This document shows, piece after piece, positions 7,392 through 14,627 of a stretch of 21,209 bases of DNA. How positions within the stretch are numbered: the first letter of the stretch is position 1; each line of letters starts with the position of its first letter. The stretch comes from Euryarchaeota archaeon UBA89. Lineage in GTDB: Archaea > Thermoplasmatota > Poseidoniia > Poseidoniales > Thalassarchaeaceae. The position numbers were made by a program, and so were the translations under genes. The stretch spans positions 48,025 to 69,233 of the forward strand of contig DAFS01000020.1 of assembly GCA_002495525.1 (NCBI GenBank), given 5' to 3'. Below the pieces are notes generated by a model. That model was not told the DNA's origin. It was given only the letters and a program-made list of their open reading frames with translations, and made no database searches.

Positions 7392-8231
7392 ATGAAGGTT
7401 GCCATCACTGCGTCAGATACTTTTGTTGCCCCATACATAGTGGAAATGTTAGGAGATGCAGTAGTAATAATTCCTGATGAAGCAATAAAAGATCAATTAA
7501 CTATTGATGCTTTACTAACTCCTTGTAGTGCGCTTATACATATTAATTCTAGACCTGTTGAGTCTTCTTTCGAGAGAAATGATAGACAAACAAAATTGGA
7601 AATGATGAATGCAGCAAGACCGATTCTAGATGCTGTCGATAGGCATGGAAGTATCCACCTAATCATAGTAGGGACATTGAGAGTTCATCCACAATGGGAG
7701 CCGGGAGAGCCATTCTATGGTCTAGATTCCACATTAGCACCTCGCGATACTGCTGCTGAAGGTCAGTTATGGATGGAAGAAAATGCATTAGATAGGGCGC
7801 ATTCTGAAAAACCAGTTAGTGTTATTAGAGCATCAAATGTTCAAGGAGTTCCACTATCAGGACCACCAGGAAATGGAATATTACATCGCTGGGCTAGAGA
7901 ATGTCAAATAGGGTGGATTAATGTCCCAGGTGATGGCTCTAATCCCAAAGATTTCATCCATATTGAAGACTTGATACAAGTAATCGCTGGAATAATAGAA
8001 AAACCCCCATTAACCAGAGAGGAGATAGCTGTTGGTTCAGGAAAAGGTATCTCTATGCAAGACCTAGCAAATATATACAATTCAAAAACTGGTTGTGAAA
8101 TAGAACTAAATCAAAACGATGATAATGAAGTATTCGGACTTGTAGATGCTTGGGTTCTAGAAGAAAGGCTTGGTTTTAGGCCAAGAATTAGTCTTGATGA
8201 AATGATAGAAGAATCTTTCGAAGTTGCTTAG
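7392..8231 (+). CDS. Epimerase-like (extended SDR) protein with degenerate cofactor and catalytic motifs
   Basis: The protein resembles NAD-dependent epimerase/dehydratase family members, with a Rossmann-like opening MKVAITASDTFVAPYIVEML and a late segment PGDGSNPKDFIHIEDL. A longer frame reaches back to a TTG at 7326, but the ATG at 7392 places the first beta strand right at the N-terminus, as usual for the family (279 residues). The glycine-rich GxxGxxG is not conserved: the three Gly positions align with Ala, Thr and Ala. The YxxxK site is also not seen; PRDTAAEGQ lies where it would be expected. It may be a non-catalytic or altered SDR, and its substrate is unknown. The gene is divergent from gcvPA and overlaps the convergent EF-hand gene by four bases at the stop codons. 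Confidence 0.8.
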   Translation: MKVAITASDTFVAPYIVEMLGDAVVIIPDEAIKDQLTIDALLTPCSALIHINSRPVESSFERNDRQTKLEMMNAARPILDAVDRHGSIHLIIVGTLRVHPQWEPGEPFYGLDSTLAPRDTAAEGQLWMEENALDRAHSEKPVSVIRASNVQGVPLSGPPGNGILHRWARECQIGWINVPGDGSNPKDFIHIEDLIQVIAGIIEKPPLTREEIAVGSGKGISMQDLANIYNSKTGCEIELNQNDDNEVFGLVDAWVLEERLGFRPRISLDEMIEESFEVA

Positions 8232-9703
8232 ATAGAATTTACTATCAATCTTTTTCTAATCCCATTCCATGAATCAACTGATACTTGTAAAGACATTTCA
8301 GTTCCAGTCAAAATTTTACTAGAATCATAATCATTTGTCATCCTAACTTCAATGTCGTTTATACCAGAAGTGACATGTAAAGTATTACCTCTCTTATATT
8401 CATCAGAAATTCCAATTCCAAATGTACGATCAACTGAATTTACTCTGAATGATAATTCGAATATACTTCCCTTAAATGATGAAATAAGTTCTTTCTGTTC
8501 ATTCAAAAATCTCGCTCCATTCATCTGATTAATTATTTCTTCCAAAGAAATACTAGTCACTTCTGAATCAGACATATTTTCATCAGAGACATTTTCATCA
8601 GACATATTTTCATCAATTACACTCTCGATTTCTTCATCTAGTGGCCTGGAATTACTAGATTCTAAACTCTCTTTTTCTTCAGATTCTTTTTGCATATTTA
8701 TTTCAGATTTAGATTCGATAAAATTTTCGTCTTTTTCAGTTATATTGTTGACCGAAGATAATGCACCAACTGCTGCTCCAGCAATACCTAAACCCGCTAC
8801 AATTTTCGCATTGTCATTAGATAATTTGGTTTTGGCAATAGTGACTATCGCATCTGATTTCATATTCCATATAGCTCTAGCAGGAGTTCGGGCAACTAAT
8901 GGTAATTGGTTAACTTCAGATTCAAACTTTTCATCCATTGACTGTTTAATCAAATCAATATTTTCATTACTCTCGGGATTTTCAAGCATTTGTCCTAATT
9001 CAAGAGACCAATTCTCTACCATTGAAACCATATCTGATTCTTCATCTTCTGAATCTCCAGAAGTATCATTTACGGAACTTACTTCTGATTCATATTCGAA
9101 TGCCTTTTCTCCTTCCCGAACTTCATTATCTAGAATAGTAATTTTCCCAGCACCTACAAATCGGCGTGTACCTACTGGAATATTTCCATCCGCGGGAACT
9201 CTGGTCCAGCCACCACCATACCAATCGTTACTACCATCTTGTTCCCTATCATCCAAACTCCAAGATGGAGCACCACCATCATTAGCATTGTAAAAATATA
9301 ATCTACAGTTATTAGAATTTAGATACCAATTTTTACCATTAATTTTACTAGATTGTAATCTATACTCTCCGTTATATTTTTCCTTGACATGGTTTGAAAT
9401 TATCAGAGATGATGAATTTTTCATTGTTTCATTCTCAATTCCCAGGAGAGCCATTAATTCATTAGAGGACAATTTTCCACTCCCATTTTGATCAATAGCA
9501 GAAAAAATAGGCTGTAAATAAGATCGTGGGGCTCGACTACCAGTGAGTTGTTCTAAACCATTATCAAACTCTTCGATATTAATTTGCCCATCACCATCGA
9601 AATCAAACTTTGAAATCATTCCTTCTGCATTTAGGCCCTTGCTTAATAATAATTTTTCGAGATTTTTCATTGCAGCCGCAACTAGTTTATCGGATATTGC
9701 CAT
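8228..9703 (-). CDS. Two-EF-hand protein with a WW-rich beta module and glycine-zipper segment
   Basis: The 491-residue protein begins with a pair of EF-hands. Loop 1 runs D34 to E45 (DFDGDGQINIEE, ligands D, D, D, Q, N, E) and loop 2 runs D71 to E82 (DQNGSGKLSSNE). Residues about 108-185 form an aromatic module (NGEYRLQSSKINGKNWY, LYFYNA, then GGGWTRVP) of the kind that recurs in small beta-rich domains. An acidic linker leads to a hydrophobic Gly/Ala segment at 301-316 (IVAGLGIAGAAVGAL). Next come a Glu/Ser-rich linker with NMSDENVSDENMSD repeats and a C-terminal domain of about 110 residues. No N-terminal signal peptide is evident. A calcium-responsive role is inferred from the EF-hands, but the partner and location are unknown. 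It lies 63 bases after gcvT on the same strand, so co-transcription is possible. Confidence 0.8.
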   Translation of the reverse strand: MAISDKLVAAAMKNLEKLLLSKGLNAEGMISKFDFDGDGQINIEEFDNGLEQLTGSRAPRSYLQPIFSAIDQNGSGKLSSNELMALLGIENETMKNSSSLIISNHVKEKYNGEYRLQSSKINGKNWYLNSNNCRLYFYNANDGGAPSWSLDDREQDGSNDWYGGGWTRVPADGNIPVGTRRFVGAGKITILDNEVREGEKAFEYESEVSSVNDTSGDSEDEESDMVSMVENWSLELGQMLENPESNENIDLIKQSMDEKFESEVNQLPLVARTPARAIWNMKSDAIVTIAKTKLSNDNAKIVAGLGIAGAAVGALSSVNNITEKDENFIESKSEINMQKESEEKESLESSNSRPLDEEIESVIDENMSDENVSDENMSDSEVTSISLEEIINQMNGARFLNEQKELISSFKGSIFELSFRVNSVDRTFGIGISDEYKRGNTLHVTSGINDIEVRMTNDYDSSKILTGTEMSLQVSVDSWNGIRKRLIVNSI

Positions 9704-9766
9704 GCATGTGCGTGAAGGGATGTAAACATGATACTTACCCCGTCATAATTTGAAAAATTTAGGATT

Positions 9767-10906
9767 TCAAACGAAAGGTGTTTTAACAACAATGGAATTA
9801 ATGCGCCTTCGACTACTCGCTTGAATCCACAACTCTTGTCCTAATGACACATCCTCAAAGTAACCCATTGCAATACCGGTTTTATTCAAACTCGGAGATG
9901 GACCACCACTAGTAACATAACCTACTTTTTTAGCAGAATCTCCAGGGCCATCAAATACCATATGCCCCGGTCTAGGATTAGGCCCCCTTTCCTGACAAAC
10001 TAACCCAAGCCATCTAGAACCTGAATTTAATGATTTGATTACCGACTCTTTTCCAATGAAGTCATGATCAAGATTCAATCCAAATGGGACATTCGTCTCA
10101 ACAGAATTTCGAAAAAGAAATCCTTCGGGTATTTGAATATCAGGTTGAATATCTAGACCGGGCCAAAGAAAATCTTGTCCTGAAAGAAGATATCCTTTTT
10201 CTAATCTAAGTGTATCTCTAGCTCCTAGACCAACTGGAATCGCGCCCGAATTAATTAGAGAATCCCATAGAATTGAGGCTTGGCTATTAGGAATGAATAT
10301 TTCAACACCTCTTTCTCCTGTATAACCCGTTCCCTGAATCCATCCAGTAATGTCTAAATTATTCTTGGCGATATTCTGACATGAGAATCTAGAAACGTTA
10401 TTCTCTTCGCCTAAAACATCCCTCAATATTGAGACTGATTCAGGTCCTTGTAAGGCGATGATACTTGTTTCACTGGATAAATCCTTGATTCTAACAGAAC
10501 CATCTCTTGGAAGTTTTGAATTGAACCAATCCCACATTGTAGAAATCATAGAGGCATTAGGGACTCCAAAAACACTTTTTTCAGAATTAATTGCAAAAAT
10601 CATGTCATCGATTATGTGCCCATTTTCGTCAAGAAAATGCGTGTAACCACATTTACCACTTGCGAAATTAATAAACTGTTGAGTACCTATTGAATTTAAC
10701 CATGGAAGTACTTCGTCACCTTCAAACTCAAAAAAGCCCATATGTGAAACATCAAAGAGACCGGATTTATTCCGACAAGACATGTGCTCTTCTTGAATTG
10801 AGGTATACCATATTGGAAGTTCAAAACCATGAAAATCTACTATATTCGCTCCTGCTTGTAAATGATTATCATATAGAGGAGTCCTTACCAAATTACCGTC
10901 ACTCAT
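9767..10906 (-). CDS. gcvT: Aminomethyltransferase (glycine cleavage T-protein)
   Basis: The T-protein transfers the methylene group from aminomethyl-H-protein to tetrahydrofolate and releases ammonia. From the ATG at 10906 it is 379 residues. A frame extension of 38 residues to 11020 is hydrophobic, T-run encoded and absent from the family, while MSDGNLVRTPLYDNHLQAGA fits the usual N-terminus. Visible motifs are LPIWY, SGLFDVSHMG, ALQGPES, GTGYTGERGVEIF, GLGARDTLRLEKGYLLSGQD and DFIGKES. After GQD there is an extra stretch (about FLWPGLDIQPDIQIPEGF) compared with typical GcvT, where GH(E/D) is followed quickly by DITPLEAG. Its partners gcvPA/gcvPB are about 2.5 kb away on the same strand, separated by two other genes. 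Confidence 0.95.
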   Translation of the reverse strand: MSDGNLVRTPLYDNHLQAGANIVDFHGFELPIWYTSIQEEHMSCRNKSGLFDVSHMGFFEFEGDEVLPWLNSIGTQQFINFASGKCGYTHFLDENGHIIDDMIFAINSEKSVFGVPNASMISTMWDWFNSKLPRDGSVRIKDLSSETSIIALQGPESVSILRDVLGEENNVSRFSCQNIAKNNLDITGWIQGTGYTGERGVEIFIPNSQASILWDSLINSGAIPVGLGARDTLRLEKGYLLSGQDFLWPGLDIQPDIQIPEGFLFRNSVETNVPFGLNLDHDFIGKESVIKSLNSGSRWLGLVCQERGPNPRPGHMVFDGPGDSAKKVGYVTSGGPSPSLNKTGIAMGYFEDVSLGQELWIQASSRRRINSIVVKTPFV

Positions 10907-10999
10907 ACCCCTTTCGAAAAGGAACTGGTGCAAGAAGGTGGCGCTTCGAAGAACAGAAAAAACAATTTGAAAAAAAATATGACTTGGGAAATAGAGAGG

Positions 11000-11007
11000 T
11001 TTAAATA
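11000..11007 (+). promoter_or_regulatory. Probable TATA box of tfb
   Basis: TTTAAATA is a good archaeal TATA element, centred about 40 bases before the tfb ATG. That predicts transcription from about 11028-11030, just before the ribosome-binding-like GAGGT at 11031-11035. An inverted repeat TAGTG-ccaacgt-CACTA follows immediately (11006-11022), between the TATA box and the predicted start. TTTAAA is also palindromic and could serve the divergent gcvT side weakly. Confidence 0.55.
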
Positions 11008-11042
11008 GTGCCAACGTCACTATACAACTAGAGGTTGATAAG

Positions 11043-12056
11043 ATGAATAACAGGAGCAGGGTTCAAAAGAAATCATCGGATCACGATGGACAAAATTATT
11101 CTAGAAAAAAACAAATCATACCGAATAAGAGACCTTCACAATCTAGAGGAACAGAGGCTGTAACTGGTAAGTGTAAAATTTGTGGTTCTAATTCATGGGA
11201 TACTGATTCAGTTCGTGGGGAAACTATTTGTTCAGAATGTGGCTTTGTTGCTGCTGAAAATATGATTGACCCTGGAGCCGAATGGACAAACCATTCGAGC
11301 GGCGAAGACAGAAGCAGGGTCGGCGCCCCCACATCATTAACAATTTCTGATAAGGGATTATCGACAGAAATTAGTAGAACTGATTTGACCTCTGGTGCTG
11401 CGGCAAGGCATGGAATGACTGGAAAGAACTTACGTGAATGGCGAAGAAGACAAAGGGTTGATCAAAGAAGTAAAACCAGAGATAGTAGAAGTAGAAATTT
11501 AACCCTTGCAATGCAATTTATTAGAGATAGGGGGGGGTTACCAAAACAAATCGAGCAAGAAGCAGCCAATCTGTATAGGCATGCTATGAAAGAAGGAATA
11601 GTTACTGGAAGAAGCATAAGAGGCGTCACTGCAGCTTGTGTTTACATTGCAGCAAGACAAGCAGGAATACCAAGAAGAATTGATGTGATTGCGAAGGCAT
11701 TTGATATGGTAACTGAAGTAGAAGAAAAAGAATTGAAAAGAACAATTCGATTAGTAGCTAGAAAAATGAATACTCACCATATCACGGGACCTGAGGAATA
11801 TTTTGAAAAATTTCATTCAGACTTACAATTACCTCCTAAGGTATTGGGTCATACTAGAGACTTATGGGACAAAGTCGGCGAAAATATGATTTGGCAAGGT
11901 AAGAAACCTTCTGGAATTGCTGGTTGTATGCTTTACAAAGCATCACAAAATAGTAATTCCCCTAGGACTCAGAGTGAGGTTTGTAAAGTCTCAGGAATTA
12001 GCGAAGTAACACTGCGGGGACTATTGAAAATTTTAAATCAAATATTAGATGATTGA
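11043..12056 (+). CDS. tfb: Transcription initiation factor IIB (TFB)
   Basis: TFB bridges TBP-bound promoter DNA and RNA polymerase in archaeal initiation. The 337-residue protein has a basic N-terminal extension of about 40 residues. A zinc ribbon follows with C44, C47, C63 and C66 (CKICG ... CSECG). The B-reader/linker region contains RSRVGAPTSLTISDKGLSTEI, typical of the family, and two cyclin-like repeats occupy roughly 150-235 and 250-337. A ribosome-binding-like GAGGT lies about seven bases before the ATG. A run of eight G at about 11530 does not break the frame (Asp-Arg-Gly-Gly-Leu). Related archaea often carry several TFBs; whether this is the housekeeping copy cannot be told. Confidence 0.96.
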   Translation: MNNRSRVQKKSSDHDGQNYSRKKQIIPNKRPSQSRGTEAVTGKCKICGSNSWDTDSVRGETICSECGFVAAENMIDPGAEWTNHSSGEDRSRVGAPTSLTISDKGLSTEISRTDLTSGAAARHGMTGKNLREWRRRQRVDQRSKTRDSRSRNLTLAMQFIRDRGGLPKQIEQEAANLYRHAMKEGIVTGRSIRGVTAACVYIAARQAGIPRRIDVIAKAFDMVTEVEEKELKRTIRLVARKMNTHHITGPEEYFEKFHSDLQLPPKVLGHTRDLWDKVGENMIWQGKKPSGIAGCMLYKASQNSNSPRTQSEVCKVSGISEVTLRGLLKILNQILDD

Positions 12057-12074
12057 ATTATGATTTTAACTGAG

Positions 12075-12524
12075 TTAACCAATTTCGTAAATTGTCAGAG
12101 ACATTTCACGTTCCTTAGCCATTTCAATTACAATTCTTGTCCATTTACTAGTGGGAGAAGGGATTGCGAGTATATCTGTAGCCGACTGTAATATCTTCTC
12201 AGTAAGAGAATTCGGTGCCTCTGAGCGACCTCTATCTCTTAGTGTCCTGTTTGGATCATCCCATTCTTCTGAAAAAATAGCTATTGGAGTCGAATTATTA
12301 TCTGCCCAACGCTCTGCCATGTAATCAACACCGCTTGCACCACCAACAATTATCAAATCCGGATATCCATTATCATCAACCCAATTCTCAATCAATTCTT
12401 CGAAAATCTGAAAATCATAAAATCTACTGCTACCGACTATTGCTAAATTAATTATATTACCATCCTGATTAAGATCTTTCTTCCCAAGCGAGTCAACTAT
12501 ATTCTGCCCGATTCCCGATGTCAT
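12075..12524 (-). CDS. SLOG-superfamily (DUF2493/YspA-like) nucleotide-binding protein
   Basis: This 149-residue protein shows the pattern of small SLOG Rossmann-like proteins related to DUF2493. An N-terminal strand plus AIVGSSRF lies at 28-35, followed by PDLIIVGGASGVDYMAERWA at 55-74 with the GGxxGVD nucleotide-binding signature at 61-67. A TPIAIFSEEWDD stretch and a DRGR ... ADxLxAxP-like region follow near the C-terminus. SLOG proteins are known to bind nucleotide-derived ligands, and some work in stress or conflict systems. No toxin, nuclease or membrane partner is adjacent here. It is convergent with tfb (18-base gap) and divergent from sufS (98-base spacer). The exact substrate is unknown. 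Confidence 0.8.
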   Translation of the reverse strand: MTSGIGQNIVDSLGKKDLNQDGNIINLAIVGSSRFYDFQIFEELIENWVDDNGYPDLIIVGGASGVDYMAERWADNNSTPIAIFSEEWDDPNRTLRDRGRSEAPNSLTEKILQSATDILAIPSPTSKWTRIVIEMAKEREMSLTIYEIG

Positions 12525-12572
12525 TAGTAGGATGAGAGAGGTCTACAGACATAAATGTCATGCATAAAAATA

Positions 12573-12586
12573 CATTATTTGATATC
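12573..12586 (+). promoter_or_regulatory. Possible promoter element upstream of sufS
   Basis: CATTATTTGATATC ends 36 bases before the sufS ATG and is identical to the element upstream of gcvPA. A second AT-rich candidate, GCATAAAAATAC, lies just upstream at 12562-12573. Either could be the TATA-type element for the five-gene suf/ABC-transporter unit. Confidence 0.35.
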
Positions 12587-12622
12587 TGATTAGCATTACG
12601 GACAGTGTAGTGAGATGGACTG

Positions 12623-13846
12623 ATGTTAGATATTAAGGCAATTCGAGCAGATTTTCCTATACTCGATAGAGTATTACCAAATGGGAAAAATCTCGTATAT
12701 TTTGATAATGCTGCAACATCACAAAAACCTCAATGTGTCATCGATGCGATGAGTAACTTCTATGAAAATTATAATTCTAATGCACACAGATCAAATCATA
12801 CATTGGCTGATGAAGCAAGTTCTGCATTAGAGAATGCCAGAAATCAAATCTCTAATTTCTTCGGTGCGAAACCAGAAAATATGATTTATACAAGCGGTGC
12901 TACAGAAGCAATTAATCTAGTCTCTTATGGTTGGGCAAAAAACAATTTAGATAATGGTGATGTAATAGTCATTACAGAAATGGAACATCATGCAGATATT
13001 GTGCCATGGCAAGAACTTTCTAAAGAGAAAGGGGTGGAAGTTAGGTATGTCCCAATAAATAATGAGACATTCATGCTAGATATGGAGGCTTTTGAAATCG
13101 CTCTGGACGGAGCCGCATTAGTTTGTGTAACACATACTAGCAATGTTTTAGGGATTAGAAATCCAATTGAAGAAATTATAAAAATGAGTAAAGGAAAAAA
13201 TTGTAAAGTTTTGATTGATTGCGCACAAGGCGCACCGCATGAAAAAATAAATTTCGAAACACTAGGTGCCGATTTTTTAGCAATCTCCGCACATAAGATG
13301 GCTGGACCCACAGGAATAGGCTGTCTGTTGACATCGAACGAAAGAATCCAGGAGATGGGCCCTTTCATGACAGGTGGCTCAATGATCAAAAAAGTCACTA
13401 CGGATGGTTCTACATTCAAGGATGGACACGAAATGTTTGAAACGGGTACTCCAAGAATTGCGGAAGCAATTGGTTGGGGCGCTGCAGTGGGATGGTTAGA
13501 GCAATTCAATATGGTAGATATTCACAACCATGTACATGAAATTGCAGCTTATGCTGGTAAAGAAATGATAAAAATACCTGGGATAAAGATTTTTGGAGAC
13601 CCAAGTAATGAAGATTCTTCAGGAGCAGTATCATTTTTACATGAAACAATACAATCACAAGATCTAGCATTATTATTAGATCAAGGCGGGTATGCAGTTC
13701 GTACAGGGCATCATTGTGCACAACCACTAATGGATGCTTTAGGGGTACCCTCGACTAATAGAGCATCTTTTTGGATATACAATACACAAGAAGAAGTTGA
13801 AGGTTTCATAACTCATCTGAAATATATATGTGAAAGATTCGCATAA
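12623..13846 (+). CDS. sufS: Cysteine desulfurase SufS
   Basis: SufS is a PLP enzyme that removes sulfur from cysteine as a persulfide for Fe-S cluster assembly. The 407 residues are the normal length. Visible are YFDNAATSQKP near the N-terminus, EMEHHADIVPWQ, THTSNVLG, the PLP lysine motif SAHKMAGPTGIG (K225), ETGTPRIAEAIG, and the catalytic cysteine in RTGHHCAQPLM (C365). RASFWIYNTQEEVE follows near the C-terminus. These are SufS-type (group II) features. It opens a same-strand run with sufE, a SufT-like gene and an amino-acid ABC transporter. SufB, SufC and SufD are not in the window. Confidence 0.96.
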   Translation: MLDIKAIRADFPILDRVLPNGKNLVYFDNAATSQKPQCVIDAMSNFYENYNSNAHRSNHTLADEASSALENARNQISNFFGAKPENMIYTSGATEAINLVSYGWAKNNLDNGDVIVITEMEHHADIVPWQELSKEKGVEVRYVPINNETFMLDMEAFEIALDGAALVCVTHTSNVLGIRNPIEEIIKMSKGKNCKVLIDCAQGAPHEKINFETLGADFLAISAHKMAGPTGIGCLLTSNERIQEMGPFMTGGSMIKKVTTDGSTFKDGHEMFETGTPRIAEAIGWGAAVGWLEQFNMVDIHNHVHEIAAYAGKEMIKIPGIKIFGDPSNEDSSGAVSFLHETIQSQDLALLLDQGGYAVRTGHHCAQPLMDALGVPSTNRASFWIYNTQEEVEGFITHLKYICERFA

Positions 13847-13887
13847 ATAAACAATCATTTGAATAAAAAAAACCCTTACGGTATAAC

Positions 13888-14316
13888 ATGTCTTCACATT
13901 GGCCGGAGCATTTAGATGGTATTATTGAAGAATTCAAAGACTGTTTCGACTCAATGGAAAGATATGAGTTATTATTTGACTATGCTAAGAATAATCCAAA
14001 CCCACTACCAACAGAGGAATGGACAGAAGAAAATCAAATTTTAGGTTGTCAATCAAGAGCACATGTAATCTGTTCTTTAGACGAAGGGGGGCTTTTCTTG
14101 CTTAAGGCAGGAGCAGACGCTCAAATTGTCCAAGGCCTAATGAGTATAACAGCAATTGCAGTAAATGGGTTAGAGCCGATTGAAGTGTCAAAGTTAACTC
14201 CCGCATATATAGAAGAAATGGGTTTGAAAGCAGCTTTGAGCCCGAATCGAGCAAATGGTTTCTTGAATATGTTCAATAGAGTGATTAAAGAGGCAAAGAT
14301 ACTTTCGGAGACTTAG
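13888..14316 (+). CDS. sufE: SufE-type sulfur-acceptor protein
   Basis: SufE accepts the persulfide from SufS and passes it to the SufBCD scaffold. The 142-residue protein carries the SufE core with the active cysteine in ILGCQSRAHV (C54), preceded by an N-terminal helical region with YELLFDYAK. The segment LTPAYIEEMGLKAALSPNRANGF is typical of the family C-terminus. It follows sufS by 41 bases, a spacer with an A8 run, and is followed by the SufT-like gene after one base. The position next to sufS supports SufE rather than an unrelated homologue. Confidence 0.93.
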   Translation: MSSHWPEHLDGIIEEFKDCFDSMERYELLFDYAKNNPNPLPTEEWTEENQILGCQSRAHVICSLDEGGLFLLKAGADAQIVQGLMSITAIAVNGLEPIEVSKLTPAYIEEMGLKAALSPNRANGFLNMFNRVIKEAKILSET

Positions 14317-14317
14317 G

Positions 14318-14620
14318 ATGATTGATAAAAATGATGTTCTTGAGGCTTTAAACGGAGTTGAAGACCCAGAAATGAAAATATCTGTTATTGATTTGGGCCT
14401 TATTTATGATGTAAAGATAGAAAATACACACGCAGAAATTGACATGACTCTAACGAGCCCTGGATGCCCAATAGCGCCTGAATTAATGGCTGCAGTGCAT
14501 AGAGCGGCTCTAGATACTCAAGGTTTAGAAAGTGTTCATGTGAACCTAACATTTACACCTTTATGGGATCCAAAAATACATGCTACAGAAGATGGAAAAT
14601 TTGAATTAGGTATATTCTAA
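14318..14620 (+). CDS. MIP18/DUF59 family Fe-S assembly protein (SufT-like)
   Basis: This 100-residue protein is a single MIP18 (DUF59) domain, a family including SufT and PaaD that helps Fe-S cluster delivery or maturation. Visible are the opening DVLEALNGVEDPEMKISVID, GLIYDVKI, the conserved cysteine motif LTSPGCPI and the TPLWDP segment. The start ATG lies one base after the sufE stop, a tight operon arrangement. A PaaD-like role in phenylacetate oxidation is unlikely because no paa genes are near and suf genes are adjacent. Confidence 0.92.
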   Translation: MIDKNDVLEALNGVEDPEMKISVIDLGLIYDVKIENTHAEIDMTLTSPGCPIAPELMAAVHRAALDTQGLESVHVNLTFTPLWDPKIHATEDGKFELGIF

Positions 14621-14627
14621 AATAGGT

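Noticed and set aside
10907..11020. 38-residue N-terminal extension of GcvT
   Set aside because: It is hydrophobic, partly encoded by T-runs, absent from the family, and lies in the tfb/gcvT promoter spacer; the ATG at 10906 fits the family start.
11525..11540. Frameshift at the eight-G run in tfb
   Set aside because: The frame continues through the run with expected family residues (DRGGLPKQ), so the run is intact.
12060..12080. Strong bidirectional terminator between tfb and the SLOG gene
   Set aside because: TTAAC-TGA-GTTAA is a small inverted repeat with five-base AT-rich arms that overlaps the SLOG stop codon, with no long T-run on either strand; too weak to list.
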